Shown here: one piece after another, positions 46,191 to 58,075 of the stretch
Layout: the number at the start of each line of letters is the position of its first letter
How positions within the stretch are numbered: the first letter of the stretch is position 1
Translations under genes and position numbers: made by a program
Source of the DNA: Platycnemis pennipes
Lineage: Eukaryota; Arthropoda; Insecta; Odonata; Platycnemididae
Reading direction: 5' to 3'
Assembly: GCA_933228895.1 (NCBI GenBank)
Contig: OW121849.1
Span: 39,278,354 to 39,342,353, forward strand
Length of the DNA stretch: 64,000 nt
Notes under the pieces: model-generated
What the model was told of the DNA's origin: nothing
Databases searched by the model: none
Seen by the model: only the letters and a program-made list of their open reading frames with translations

Positions 46191-46864
46191 TAGCTGAATT
46201 CTCCTTCAACTTTCCGTCTAATTTCATTGCTCACCTCTCTTGCGTGAACGTTCTTCATATTTGTGTCATCTCGTGATGTTTTACTGTCTTTAGTCGTCAT
46301 AACTACCGGTTGCATAAAAGAATCGAGACAATGCTCTCAATTTTTCTAAGAATATGTCTACCAAATTATATCCATTCGCCGTCCAAATTCACTGAGGAAG
46401 GTATGGAATGAAGATTAATCATAAAAACGAATTAGAAGGGAACAGAAGGGATGTAATTCAACCTGAATGAAAAGTAAAAGTTAAACATAAAAAGAAGATA
46501 AAAAATTGGTGCAAGAATGTCAATTAGGAGGGTAGTATTTTTGAAGAAATTGCCGTAGTACAAGGGCACATCTATTGCGTTGGCAAAAGAGGCCATAACT
46601 AACTGGGGAAAATATTTGGCAAAAACCTTTAGTAAAGATGTTTCAAATATGTCAGTAAGCAGCGTGATCTAGAGTGAATGGCTGTGAGACATGTGGTGAA
46701 AGGCTTTGGTTTTGGTGCTCCAGCTGTTATGGTTATACGGTAACGTTCACCCAGCTAAGTGTCAAGGCAAACAGGACACCTGTATCCGAGGCGAGATCTC
46801 CAGATTGTCAATTTTATGGTTAGATTGCGGAACATAGATTTAGAGGAATGAGAATAATGATGCA
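46191..46864. other. Probable decayed LINE upstream sequence
   Basis: Directly upstream of a recognisable LINE fragment on the same strand. Words such as AACTGGGGAAAATATTTGGC could be older parts of that element, but I could not align them to a motif. Confidence 0.3.
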
Positions 46865-47101
46865 TTAGATGAGTTTCAGATCCTGATATGGAGAATAATA
46901 GAAAAGACACAATGGACAGGAAGGAAAACAAATAACGAAGAAGTAGACATGGTTCGGAAGAGAATATTATTTCAGGGAATTAAGATGATTAAGAATAATT
47001 GAATCATACACACAAAGAAAAGTTTTGAGTTATTGAAGATCGTTGTAGAAATTAGAATGCGCTGGAGTTCAGGGAGGAAGATGATAGGCTTCACGAAGTG
47101 C
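46865..47101 (+). pseudogene. CR1/L2-like LINE reverse transcriptase, C-terminal fragment
   Basis: Plus-strand translation: LDEFQILIWRIIEKTQWTGR, KTNNEEVDMVRKRILFQGIK, a TGA, then IIHTKKSFELLKIVVEIRMR and SSGRKMIGF. It aligns with the familiar C-terminal block of arthropod CR1/L2-like elements (LEAFEMWCYRRM..ISWTD..TNEEVL..V..KR ... LL..V.EGRM.GK..RGR.R..M). The conserved Cys-Tyr of the WCYRRM motif is lost, and one stop interrupts the frame. No polymerase catalytic region is present. Downstream, CTAGTAGACACCTCG-like residual sequence may be 3' UTR. Confidence 0.7.
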
Positions 47102-47299
47102 GAATAGGGATGTGGGCCATATGCTGAATAAACAGAAATATCGAAGTGAAATCGTAGATCGTTAGAAGTGCCGAAAGATGGCACTTCTATCTAAATCTAA
47201 CGGGAAACCTGGTAGACACCTCGAAGATGTAGGGAAAGGTGCGAATAATCACTAAACTTTAACGAGACTCATGCACTAATAGAAAGAATACTATATACG

Positions 47300-47365
47300 T
47301 ATTAGAGGTTATTTATTTCAATACTATGATAGTTCATATTAGAGGTTATTTATTTTAATATTGCG
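47300..47365 (+). repeat. 38-bp tandem duplication
   Basis: TATTAGAGGTTATTTATTTC recurs as TATTAGAGGTTATTTATTTT 38 bp later. Confidence 0.85.
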
Positions 47366-47449
47366 AGATAGACATATTAAATTTCACTTTTTACACAACC
47401 TGCGAGAGGATGCCGAGGTTGATTCGCACGTGCATTGTAAATTAAAAGT

Positions 47450-47960
47450 GGTCCATGATAACTTCCTCTGAACGGCAAACAATCACCAATCTTGATCTAT
47501 CCATGAACCTATTCTTCCGAAGCAATTTGCGGTCACTCATTCCTCCCCCGGATAGATGTTATGTGGTGGTTTACTGTCCTGGAAGAGGGCGTTTGCGGCA
47601 AACTCGCATGATTGCTCGGGTGAAAAAAATGGGGGTTGGGACGAGAGCCTAAGGGGTACGGAAAGGGGTACTTCCAGGGTGGGGGCGGTCGAGAGGAGGA
47701 GGGGTCAAGGGTTCGCGGGAAATTTTGAGTGCATCAACAGTTCGCTCAGAGGTTTGCTTAAGCCTTCATACATATATGTATATTTTTTTATTTTCTATCT
47801 CTCTCACTGCTTCTCGGATATCTCGTTCCCACATTTAATCTGCTCATTCATTTTTTTGGGTTCCTGCCTCTTTCCCGGCCACTCACCGCCGCTCCCTCCC
47901 CTCCCCCCTCTCCCTTCCGCCTCGCCCTTTCAACCCTCTGCAATGTTCCCTTTGTAAGGT
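47450..47960. other. GC-richer block with CT-rich end
   Basis: 47560-47730 is G-rich and CpG-containing, 47790-47950 is pyrimidine-rich. A 133-codon frame (47556-47957) spans both and has no domain. Confidence 0.4.
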
Positions 47961-48299
47961 GAAAAAAATTGGTGTTGCACACGTCTTTTACATAGGCCGT
48001 CTGTTTCTATGGTCGTTCATGGCACTGTTATCTTAGGCTCCCAATTGTTCACGATATGCATTGCTTCCTGCTACGGTCATGTGACTAGATATGTTAATAA
48101 AACGTGAAGGGAAGTAATTATTCCCAAACATTCACACCTTTATTTTCTCCGAGACTCCTCCGGTACAAACGTAGAGTACTCTAGACTTACGTGAAGTACT
48201 TGAGAGTGTTTAATGACGATTTTTTCGATACTCCACGTTTTGAATAATCTTCGTGTTCACTTAATCTAAAGTTAATATATGGTGGCAGTAGTTTTATGG

Positions 48300-48566
48300 G
48301 GGAGGTGACCGACAGCTAAGTTCATTAGTACTAATGAATATGGGTCTATTATTTGGTAGAGGTCGGCATTTTTAGGAAAAGGTGAGGAGAGACCCTGCGT
48401 CGGTTAGCAAAGGACGCTAAGAAACCCGCCGTTAACGTCCCATCCGACGGATAGAGTCCCGAGTTTGGAGTTCTCTCCGTTTGAAAATCAGCCGAGGCTG
48501 GGAATTGAACCCGTAGCCCCATAACGAGAGGTTAGTATTCTATCCACCAAATGAACTCGATCCCCT
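48300..48566 (-). mobile_element. tRNA-SINE copy, near full length, minus orientation
   Basis: Reading the plus strand: GGTGACCGACAGCTAAG (tail), GAGAGACCCTGCGTCGG (core with changes), GAAACCCGCCGTTAACGTCC, CATCCGACGGATAGAGT, then GGGAATTGAACCCGTAGCC (B box) and ATGAACTCGATCCCC (5' end). All modules are present. Confidence 0.85.
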
Positions 48567-49522
48567 TCGGATATTACTGCGGAAATTACGGGTCATAGCC
48601 ATTTCTAATATAAGTAGAAATATTTTTGGAAACAAGAAATTTTGTTTAGCGGCCCTCATAATAGTGAATTTCGGGTGTTAAATATTTTATTACGTGCATA
48701 ATAAACTCGAATTTGGCATACTTGGCAGCAAAAAATTGTTTGGAGTTAATAATTACCATGAAGTGCTGGTTTAATTACACTGCTGTATAATGAACTAGTA
48801 TGTGCAACTGAAATTTTCAGTGTGTATCATGTTTCATTTATATCACTTTAAAATTTGCGCCAATACTCATTATTATTCGTGATTCAAGTAAGGGATTTGA
48901 GCGGAAAAGTCATGATTGGGGGTATGTGCTTATGGTCCATTATTGCTTCGGATTTATCTGGGATGATCTCTTGCCCAGTTTCTTGGTTCTCAATAACGCA
49001 TACGCAGTGCGAAACCGACATTAATCCCCGCGATATAATTTAAATCGGCGCAAAGCAGAATTTCAAACTTCATTGCATTTTCGAAATAAATAAACGTGAA
49101 AATCATTATGTCTCAACAAAAATTTTCCAGATATGAGGGGCCGTATAAATGATCATCATCTGAATACCATTTACCAGCTATTTTCGTTATCATTATTTTA
49201 TTCGTTCGCGAATCTCGTCAAATACGGCTATTGCCCTGAACGTCAGAAAGTCTAACATCTATTTTGTTCCCTAAGGGAGCAGATAAATTACAAAAATAAC
49301 TTTTACACAAGTATATATATTTATAAAAAAAGAGAATAGATTTATATTGAAAGGAAATATTTTTAGACATTTACCTTGCGCATCAAGATAACTGTTGCAA
49401 ACTACCTACTGCATCGAGTAGAGGTTTTAGTACAACAGAAATACCTCGTGCTGAAACAATTTTTTTGTCCTTTTAGGTATATCCTTTAGATCGTTCTCCT
49501 CCTTGCGAATCCTATTGTTTTT
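48567..49522. other. Unique AT-rich DNA, no feature seen
   Basis: No supported feature. Confidence 0.4.
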
Positions 49523-49840
49523 TTGCGTGAAAATATGCGCGTAATATATCCAGCTTATTTAAATGAGTCTTTCCATGAGAGTTTGTTCATTCCCGATATA
49601 AAAATATATTCAGCCCGCAGAAGTGCCAATTGGACACTTCTACTGAGGGAGAATCTCGACTCATCGGGATCGCAGTTTGGAAAATCCCTTCCGCAAAATG
49701 TTGCCAAAGCGGTCCAGAGCCGCGATTCCTCATCAGTTATGCATCCCATCATTATTCCTCCTTCGCACTCGAGTGGGGACATTCAATATGTAAAGGTAAT
49801 ATTGAAAATATTCATGAATTTTGACGTGATGATTGGTTAA
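49523..49840 (+). other. Unexplained 105-codon open frame, probably not a gene
   Basis: The least compositionally biased frame above 100 codons (for example SFHESLFIPDIKIYSARRSA), so it deserves mention. A splice-acceptor-like tract TTTTTTTGTCCTTTTAG ends at 49476 and a donor-like AAAGGTAATA lies near 49795, but the frame has a TAG just after that acceptor. No domain is recognised. I lean against it being coding. Confidence 0.2.
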
Positions 49841-49973
49841 AATGCCACGGAAACGGGGAGCGCCCCACGCACGCGGAAAAATAAAAAACCCCTCCCGCAC
49901 CGCTTCGTTGCGTTCAGTGCAGATTCTCGCGCCGCTGAGCAATCCGAGCGCTCCTGCTGATACTCCCTACAAT

Positions 49974-50035
49974 TCTCTCTCTCTCTCTCTTTTCTCCTCT
50001 TCCTCTCCTTATCCTTCCTTCTTCCTATCTTTCCC
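49974..50035 (+). repeat. (CT)n microsatellite and CT-rich tail
   Basis: TCTCTCTCTCTCTCTC at about 49974-49990, grading into TTTTCTCCTCTTCCTCTCC. Confidence 0.9.
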
Positions 50036-50972
50036 TTAGAAAGCAGTATTATTCACATTAGGTGCGTTCAGCACCTGCTCAAATTGCGGAGCCCTGACCA
50101 TGTTAAGTGAAAGTTTTCACTATCAGGGTGTGAGTGTTTTGAATTGAAATTAATTTGCGTTCCATTCGGGTAATTCTCAGTCGCTGCTCTCCTGTGCCTT
50201 AACCTGATTGGGGAAATTCATATTCAAGTTTCTATTTACACCTTTTTTTCATTTAACTGGAGGGATCACCGATCCTTATCTTGCGTAGTCGCTATTGCTA
50301 TTAATTATGCGAGGCTCTCAGAAAACAATTACCAATCTTGCAACTTCGTACATTAAAGTTATTAATATGATGCGCCGTACTTACGCTATTTTGTGTAAAG
50401 ATCACATTTTCTCTTTCCTCTGCCCAATGAAAAAATAGCAACTATTGGAGCTAGCGCGGTTAAAGAATTCGTCTCTTCACGTTCCATTTCTATACTTACC
50501 TATCCATAAAAATAGACTGCGATTATCTAATAAAGATTTTTAACACAGCCCATTATTACAGTGGGATGGGAGAAAGTATTGTTACACTTTCAATTCTTCA
50601 TTTCATCGCCACTCATTAATATTTCAGCTCCACTTGCTCCTCAGTTATTTCAGCTCTACTTAGACATTTCTTTGAGGTGATGCCCCTGAAGTTGTGTTAT
50701 TATTTTTTATGATAAAATAATCAGCTGATGGAATCTCTCTCATTACACTCTTCTTCCTAATTTCAGTATACGCCAATAATTTTTTAGCGTTTTGCGGAGA
50801 ACGTAGTAAAATGTATGCGGCATCTAAAAGCATCGCTGGTCTCCGCAAATACATATATCCTTTTAAATAGTTATTACTAAATTACTTAAAGAGAAATCTG
50901 TGAGTCGCCTTCTTTCAATGCACCTAGTTGCTTACGAGTCAGTATAAACTACCTATATGCTCCGTTGATGAC
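50036..50972. other. Unique DNA, no feature seen
   Basis: No supported feature. Confidence 0.4.
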
Positions 50973-50984
50973 GCCTATGGGACA

Positions 50985-51320
50985 TGGGGATCGAGTTGGT
51001 GTGGTGGCTAGAGAACTGACTTCCCATCCCGAGGGCCCGGGCTCGATTCCCGGCCGTGACGGATTTTTCAGTGGCAAACTGGTCCCAGCTTGAGTGCCTA
51101 GTGGAGGGCAATTCAAGTTCAGAACTATGTCCCTCGGATGGGACATTAAGCCGCGGACCCTTTGACGCCTGTCGTTAAGAGTAGGCTAATGCCGACGCCG
51201 GGTTTCTCTCCACCCTTTTTCCGTTACTTGAAATGCTCCTACCATTATCCGATTACCCGCCTATCCTAAACGGCGCAAATGACCTCAAGATGTCGGTCGC
51301 CTCATCTGAATAGCTAACTA
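50985..51320 (+). mobile_element. Full-length tRNA-SINE, reference copy, with target-site duplication
   Basis: The element starts TGGGGATCGAGTTGGTGTGG. An A box TGGTGGCTAGA (51002-51012) and B box GGCTCGATTCC (51040-51050) form an internal Pol III promoter. The body follows: ATGTCCCTCGGATGGGACAT, TTAAGCCGCGGACCC, GAGTAGGCTAATGCCGACGC and the core to 51215, then TCCTAAACGGCGCAAATGAC and a tail GTCGGTCGCCTCATCTGAAT. There is no poly-A tail. GCCTATGGGACATG (50973-50986) and GCCTATGGAGCATG (51321-51334) match at 12 of 14 positions, overlapping the 5' end slightly; they look like the insertion duplication. Mobilisation would need a partner LINE, whose identity is not visible. This is the least decayed copy in the window. 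Confidence 0.9.
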
Positions 51321-51334
51321 GCCTATGGAGCATG

Positions 51335-53234
51335 AGCACTTTTACCCAGTTGTGATAAGAATTAGTTTATACTTTCACTCATTCGCTGATAAGCAAAGGA
51401 CCTGGAAAATAGGAATGTGACAAGTAATGTGTCGTTGTGCAATGGAAAGGAAAAGGGTGATTTTTTGGAAATAATCCGCTAGAAGAATAGCAAAGAGGTT
51501 TTGGTAAATTGGCGTAGGGAAATGTTGGATGCTGACATCCATTGACGTGTGAGTTGAGGTTGAGATTTTTAGTTTTTTTCAGGGGTTAGTGAGGAGAGAG
51601 ATAGAGTGGCGAATGTGATAAGGCATAGAGCGGGAAAGATGGAGGGTGTGAGTGGTTGAGCGTGGAACGAATCAGAGATGATTAATCTTCGTCGGGAAAG
51701 TTCAGCCAATTGTGATGAAGGACGTCGAATCAGAAGACAAACGAAAGAAAGAATGACTTTTCCGAGAAAGTAGCGGAATGTTGGCCACGAGTCCCGGTCC
51801 TCCTTGGATGCCAGCAATACTCAGGACCGCTCAAGCCTTTGGTTCCCCTGATATTGAAGGGAAGTTTTTTTTAATATTCTTCTGCTCGAGTTCGTTAGGC
51901 AGGTAGACTATTTAGTATTATTACGCATAGAGTGTGTTCTGAGCGCACTTCGCTTAGGTACTCACACCTATTTCCCCGATCCATGCTCACTTGGACTGGA
52001 AAGGACATTATATTGGTTAGGCAACGGACTAACTTCCCGCATGCCAAAAATTCTTTCTCTTTGAATAATTGATGTTGCAAAAATGTGTATGATTACGCAA
52101 CGGTTGAAACCATCATGTTACATAGAGTTGATTCTGCCCTCAGCGTTTTATTTCTCGCCCAAGAAGATATTCAGGATTTCTTTCCCTAAAAACGCGTAAA
52201 CGAGTCAATGGTACACATCTATTGAAGCTTGTGTTCCTATCTGGCCTCCAGGTATTCCTCAAACATTTACATCGTTCAATTTGACATGCTATTGCCCTCA
52301 ATGGCAAATCAAAGATTGATCACTTTTAATTCTCTCCGTTTATGTTACATGCCGTTCCCACGAGGAATACGCAGTCAGGCGAGGAAAATCTACTCTACAT
52401 GCATATGGATATCCCTTTCTTTCTGATAATCCGGAGACAATCCTGTCCCACGCCTTTCACGGGCCCGGATTTGTCCATCCTTGCTTTCCGGACGACCTTC
52501 TTTAATATACGCGGGACACGCTCTAACCGACCGGTTCCAGAAATAATGCGTGATGGGACCAAAGATCCGACTTTGGCCGCTAAACTTTTCACCACGTAAC
52601 TTTGGATTCTTTGTTCTTACGACTAAATTTCGGAAAGATTAATTGAGCGAGATACAGCACCCAGGCGACCAAACGGCTCGGACAAAAGAGTGAAAGCAGG
52701 CGGCTGGTCAAAACTTCGTTAACAAAACACTCTTATCTCCCTCCTTCCACTTTGTACGTAATCTTTCGCTTTCCTCTTAATTTCTCCCACCACGCCAGCA
52801 CGCATCCAGTTTTCCTGCGCATATCTTCCAGAGATTTAGGCTCCTTTACACAACAAAGTGCGAGGGTGAGTTAGGAGTGATTTTTTACTATTTTACGATG
52901 GAACGGTCCTGGCGCACTCCATCCCGTCCATGGAAAGAAACAGATAATTATCGATTTCACTCGAAGCACCGTAAGGGTTTTGAATATTATCCACTTTAAA
53001 GATTGAGTAGTCAAAATAAATGTCAATGGAGTTTGTTGTTTGAAGAATAAAATAAATACTTATTTGATAAGTGCGACGCCAAATCCCTTTTCTTCGTTAC
53101 CGCACGTCGAGATAGCAACTTTAAGCCACATGTTTGAAGTTGGTGCAGACACAATACAGCGCTACGTTGTGTCTTCACAAACTTTATGCACCTGCTTTCC
53201 TGCAAGCAACTGTTCAGTAACAAGAGCAATATAT
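51335..53234. other. Unique DNA, no feature seen
   Basis: 1.9 kb without a recognised repeat. A word ACGGTTGAAACCATCATG at about 52099 recalls part of a hammerhead but lacks the rest. Confidence 0.4.
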
Positions 53235-53278
53235 CGCTGCTCGCTCATAGCAGCCAACTGCTACTTGTAAACGCAGCT
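53235..53278. mobile_element. Right end of a second PIF/Harbinger-like MITE
   Basis: CATAGCAGCCAACTGCTACTTGTAAACGCAGCT closely matches the right terminal repeat of the element at 32455-32978 (32935-32978). TTA follows at 53279-53281, a TWA site. No matching left end was found upstream, so the copy is truncated or too diverged. Confidence 0.7.
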
Positions 53279-53600
53279 TTACAATCTCGAAATAAGGCTG
53301 AAAAATAGGAGCAGGATCAAAATAAATAAAGGTTAGCAACATTCCATAGTAAGTGGTCTGTCCCGAACGAAAGTCCCCTCGTAAAAACGTGGACTCTTTC
53401 ATGGCTGGTTCATACTCTTAAAAATGTTTGGCATTCACCTTACAAAAGACCTGAATTGGAGTCTACATAGGATAACGTCAGTGAGAACTTATCTACAGGA
53501 ATCTTTATAATTCACAGTGTCTCGTAACGTAATGTCTACAAATACCACCAGACTTCTGTATTCTGCAAAAATAGAACACCTCTTAACTTATGGCATTACA

Positions 53601-54076
53601 TTAGGTTCCGCACCCGAATGTTCGAAACGAATGCGCAGGGGGCCTTGTCGACCCAGTTATGATTAATAAAAAAAACGCGATCACACTTCAAAGAACCTTG
53701 GTTTATTCGCGCTCGCCAACGGACGAGCCGCGCGATAACCATCACGCGCTCTCGGAGCCAAGGCACGACTGTCGAGAAGATGCGAAAACCCAAGGAAAAC
53801 CAGCGTTCCCACCAAGGAGACTGATGTAATATCCGTGGTCCCCACGCTGCGGACCGCTCGGCCGAAAGGATGGGTCAGTGCACCCTTAGCCGACGACGCC
53901 AAGGAAATCCCAAAGCCTCAAAGAAAAGGCTGGAGGTCCCTTTGAAAACGGCCGAGAGAAAGGGTTTGGATTGAAGTCCCAACAAGCCCAGGGAAAACCC
54001 TCTGGTCGGCGGTAGGGGCGGGAAAACTGCCGTTACCCACGCCGAGTGGCCCACGGACTAGTACATGGCCCGAACA
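53601..54076 (-). mobile_element. Solo LTR-like sequence, possibly BEL/Pao type
   Basis: GC-rich, sharply bounded 476-bp segment unlike its AT-rich flanks. On the minus strand it starts TGTTCGGGCCATGTACTAG, has a polyadenylation signal AATAAA (plus-strand 53702-53707), and ends near TTCGGGTGCGGAACCTAA at 53601. Start with TG, a polyA signal about 100 bp from the 3' end, and absence of coding suit a solo LTR; the TGTTCGG start resembles BEL/Pao LTRs. Against it: the 3' end does not show a clear CA, and no target-site duplication was found. No second LTR, primer-binding site or retroelement protein is in the window. Confidence 0.5.
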
Positions 54077-55680
54077 ATATTTTTTGGAGAAATTCTTCCT
54101 ATGCAAACCGAGTCTTCTTACTTCAAAAGCAAACTTTGAAGGCTATTTTCCATATTCTTTTGGAAGAGTATCGTTGATATCCGTGGAAATCCTAACCCTC
54201 ACATCTCTGTATATCTATCTATGCTATCTTCATTAGGCAGAACTCAAACCTGTTCCCAGCAAATTGTGCAATACGACACCAGACAAAAAACGGACATCCA
54301 TGTCATGGACTACAATTTGTCTTAAATCCAAAAGGTCCCAGGTTACATGGCCTCTATCATGAACAATAGACTTCCTAAAAACATAAGAAGTATATCCTCA
54401 ACGTAACAGTTATGCAGGCCCTGAAGACTTTTTTGATTGAAAGTCATTTTATAGCCTTAATTATTTCGTAAATGACTTTAAAAACCAGCGAAAAATACAA
54501 CTGTCTTTTTTCTCCTTATTTTATGCTTATGTTCTCTCATGTCATGTTGTATTTTCTGTTTTTTTTCTTTGCGTCCCCTCTGTATGTTAACTTTAGTTTA
54601 AGTTTCTTGTTTTGACGAGCCCCATGTCTTAGTAAGACCAACTGTGAATGAATAAAAAAATAAGTCCATCAGTATGTAACTGAAAAGGCAAGCTGCCCTT
54701 AACTTTATCATCATTGTAAGTTTTACACAAGTTATTGAAGATTCATGGAGAATCCCTGCGTCAAATACTTTTTCACCCTCCTTTTTCCCTTTTGCAGGGG
54801 GTCTGCTGATGTTCCTGACTTTTTCTTTCCACACTTTGCGTCTAACGATACTTCCTCGCAGTTCTTTTCGCCTCAAAATCTTCCGAGCCTCTCCTTTTCT
54901 GTCTTTCTCTCGTCTTCCTCCCTTTCATTTATATTCCGTTCAGCCTTTTTTTCTAAAATAGTCTGAATCCCTCCTCAGCACAATGTCGGAACTAATTTCG
55001 CCGTCTTTTTCGTTTCTTATTTTCACGCTTTAACTCTGCACAGGAAAAAATACTTTGTAGAAATTATGGCAAAATTTGATTTTAGGATATCCAACTGTTT
55101 TCGTTGCTTCGCAACATCTAACCATGATGCTTGAACAAACTTGGCGTCCAAATTTTCCTGAGGTGGGATTCTAATCCGAGGCCAGGCTAGAACGTGCATC
55201 ATCATAACTAGTCATCAATTTTGTAAATATTTTTTGACGCAACTCTCCGCTCGATTATTACTCCAGCTAAACTTTTCAGAATCATAAACTTTTTTATTTT
55301 ATATCCTACACTAATATTTATTTTAATAATCTTGTGCGAGATCTTCCTTTGTCATTATCCCCATTCACTTATTCCTTGATGGCTGTCTTCATCAGACTAT
55401 TATATTTCCGAGATGTGATCAAGTATATTGTCCCGTTTGCTCTTTAAAGTTTTCAACGCACTTCCCTTTCTCTCCACGCAATCTATAACCTTTTTTCGTC
55501 ATTCTGGTATATCCATCTAATCCTAATCATACTTCAACGACTCCACATTCCTAACGATCGTGGCCATACTTTTCAACCAATTGACAAAGACATTACTGGG
55601 CTGAAATCTGAGACTGATTTTACATCATCCGTGCCTCGAAATCGTTAAATCTACCCGCCCATCGTCCGGATTCCAAATAA
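54077..55680. other. Unique DNA with a CT-rich patch
   Basis: 54750-54960 is pyrimidine-rich and opens a 73-codon frame. GGTGGGATTCTAATCCGAGG at about 55158 weakly resembles a reversed SINE head. Nothing firm. Confidence 0.35.
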
Positions 55681-55697
55681 CCCCCCCCCCCCCCCTA
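55681..55697 (+). repeat. 17-C homopolymer
   Basis: An uninterrupted run of 17 C, the longest C run in the window. On the minus strand it is a G17 tract able to form G-quadruplexes. Confidence 0.95.
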
Positions 55698-56640
55698 TTA
55701 CTTAACATTCTCTCTCTGTCATCTGTTATGTGGTAAAAATAAAGGAAACGAAGGTAGTGATTTCTTCTTTCGTTTTGGAACTTGTATTTCGTTTTTCGTC
55801 TTGACTGGAAGTCAAGTGTCCCACTTGGTTGCTACTGCGCTACATCTTACGAAAGTACGGTGAATTCAGCGCAATTTATTTGCGAAATAACCGAATTACC
55901 TAGCTCTACGCCCGAAGAAATCTGATTCCCTAAGCTCTCAGCTCGCTAAAATTTCCGATTTCTTTTTCCACCATTTGATCTTGTTCGAGTGAACGCGTCC
56001 CCATGCGACAATCCATTTGTCGCGAAAACATTTCCAAGAGAGCCTTCTCCCCTCGCGAATCCAATGAAGTAAGTTTCGATTCCTCGAGTTCCTGCTCCGT
56101 GGAGCAAGAGAGCGCACTCATCCCGCGCCTCCCACTCCCTCCCTTCCTCCCTCTCCTACACCCTCCCAACACCCAACTCCCCAAATTAACATTTTACGCT
56201 CCCAGTTTCTTTCTTTCCACTGACTTCGTTTTCTCTGTCTTTGAGAGCGGAATGAGTTCTCACTCCCGGTGCATCACGGAACCCACTTCCCGTGTCTCTG
56301 CATCTCATTTTCCTCACTCCCACCACGACCTCGATTACCCATGAAGCATGACACTCCGTTCTTAAATAGGCACACTGAAAGTATCGTGCAACTTCTCAGA
56401 TGCATGCCCGAGTGTTGCGAGTTTCAAGCGAGCACCTTCTATTATCCGTTTCAGAGTTGATCGTGTTTTGTATTTCAATAGGCTTCCATTGTCTCTACAC
56501 TTTAAAAGAAGACATTCTGCGTTATCTCCTAGGGCTGGCTCCATCACCCCGAGAAACATTCCTGCAGGCTAATTTTCTAGATTTCATGATAAATTCTGTA
56601 TATACTGCTGTTTCAATAGTTGAATAAAACAGCAATTTCA
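55698..56640. other. Unique DNA, CT-rich at 56100-56250
   Basis: A 113-codon frame (56003-56344) has no domain. Near 56620-56645, GAATAAAACAGCAATTTCAT followed by TTCATTAC resembles the 3' tail of the Jockey-like LINE fragment (minus 36830), so a LINE 3' end may lie here. Confidence 0.35.
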
Positions 56641-57535
56641 TTTCATTACACGAGGTCATTTTTAAATGATTGTAATCGAACCTTAATTAACATTTCCTAT
56701 GTACTAGAACGAGTTTTATTTATTTTCCCTTTCCTTGCTGTTATTTCTCATCATTGCCTCCTTATTTCTTGGGTAACCAGCTCAAAGTAACGAAACCGCT
56801 TCGATCTTCTCTAGTGATGTCGTCTACACCGTATTTAAAAATGCAATTCCTGATATTTCTTACTTTCTCAAACTTTATCGCAAGAGACATTCGTCGTTTT
56901 AACATTTCGTGGGTCCCCAAGAATTGCCGTTTTTCCTACTGGTTTCACTTCAATCCATTCCACCCCCCGTTTTGTGTGTGTAACTGTGTGTGTGTGTGTG
57001 CGTTCTATTTTTCGCCTTCCCAGCCCATAATTAACCGACGCGACCATCCATCTCCGCCGCCATATTCTTTCCCAAAACCTCAAGTTTCCGTCCCCTCTCG
57101 CATCGTTTCCTTCCGTCCGCACCCTCTCCTCTTCTCCCTCTCTGGACTTCTTGTCCTCTTTCCCAAACTTGAGAAGGAGACGACATCTACCCTATCTCAT
57201 CTCTCTCTCTTTCTCCCTCTCCCCCCGCCCTCTCCGTCATCCATCCGGTCCGCTGATCACGGCCCTCGCTCGAGTATTCCACTTCGGGTGGCTTTTCATT
57301 CACGCAGGAATTCCATTCAAACTGCACCGAGTTTACGAGAGCACTTGGATATGCGTCATTTCTCCCATTCCGTCTCCCTGTCCCCACCTTCCCCCCTGAC
57401 GACTCTCCAACCCTTCCCCCACATCTCCACCCCTTAAGTCCTCTTCCCCTTATCCCATCCCTCTTCTTCCCCAATTCCTTGAAAACTTTCCCCTCCTCTC
57501 TCTCTCTCTCTCTGTTTCTCAAGCCACCATAACGT
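56641..57535. repeat. (TG)n microsatellite and polypyrimidine block
   Basis: TGTGTGTGTGTGTGTG at about 56986-57001, then C/T-rich plus strand at 57005-57520 with a (CT)n run at 57494-57513. The 227-codon frame (56754-57437) crosses from mixed to biased DNA and lacks a domain; an 82-codon frame overlaps it. Confidence 0.6.
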
Positions 57536-57754
57536 TGATATTCAAGGGTTGAAGAAGAGGATAGTTGGAGCCATGCGGCGATGTAATGCAGAAAAGGAGT
57601 CACGACATAGATTCGGCCATTTTGTTTTGACCGGTTATAAATTTGCTCCGTGTACTCGAGTACAAAGTAGATAATTTTACCATGCTCGAGGAACCTGGAG
57701 GAGGAGGAATCTATAGCGCTTCATAATGCTATATTAAGCGCACAGTAACCGCAT

Positions 57755-58075
57755 TGGTTTGATTGAATTTTGCGAAAAACAGTCCTCTCAGTAGCTGTTC
57801 CGACACTCAATTTTTTTTTGTTCCTTAACTTACATGCGCATAAAAATTTCTCGTGGCATGTGTAACCTTATAATTATTCACCGAAATAGAGTATTGTATA
57901 AGTTCTTGTACTTCCTTATGCATTTCTGCACCGTCTTCACGCATAACATGTTATGGCTCTTATAATCATTCATTGCAACAGAGCAGTGTATATGAACTCA
58001 GGCTCCTTTAATACATACTTGACCGTGTCGGTTTGGTCAAACTTTGCAAAAAATATCCCCACTGACAGACACTCT
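57755..58075. repeat. Divergent nested duplications
   Basis: GGTTTGATTGAATTTTGCGA (57755) recurs as GGTTTGGTCAAACTTTGCAA (58030), each continuing into a CCTCTCAG/CCCACTGAC stretch. Between them, CATGTGTAACCTTATAATTA (57858) recurs as CATGTTATGGCTCTTATAATCA (about 57947), followed by matching AGAGTATTGTATAAGTTC/AGAGCAGTGTATATGAAC. An old, decayed tandem structure. Confidence 0.6.

Noticed and set aside
49477..49795. Internal exon with acceptor at 49476 and donor at 49795
   Set aside because: The reading frame contains a stop shortly after the acceptor and no domain is visible; splice-like words are common by chance.
50985..51060. A functional tRNA gene
   Set aside because: A/B boxes are present but the acceptor arms do not pair and the sequence continues into a repeated SINE body.
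52095..52118. ACGGTTGAAACC similar to the hammerhead stem II region
   Set aside because: No CUGAUGA core, stem I or stem III partner nearby.
56754..57437. 227-codon open frame
   Set aside because: Includes a TG microsatellite and a polypyrimidine tract; no domain.
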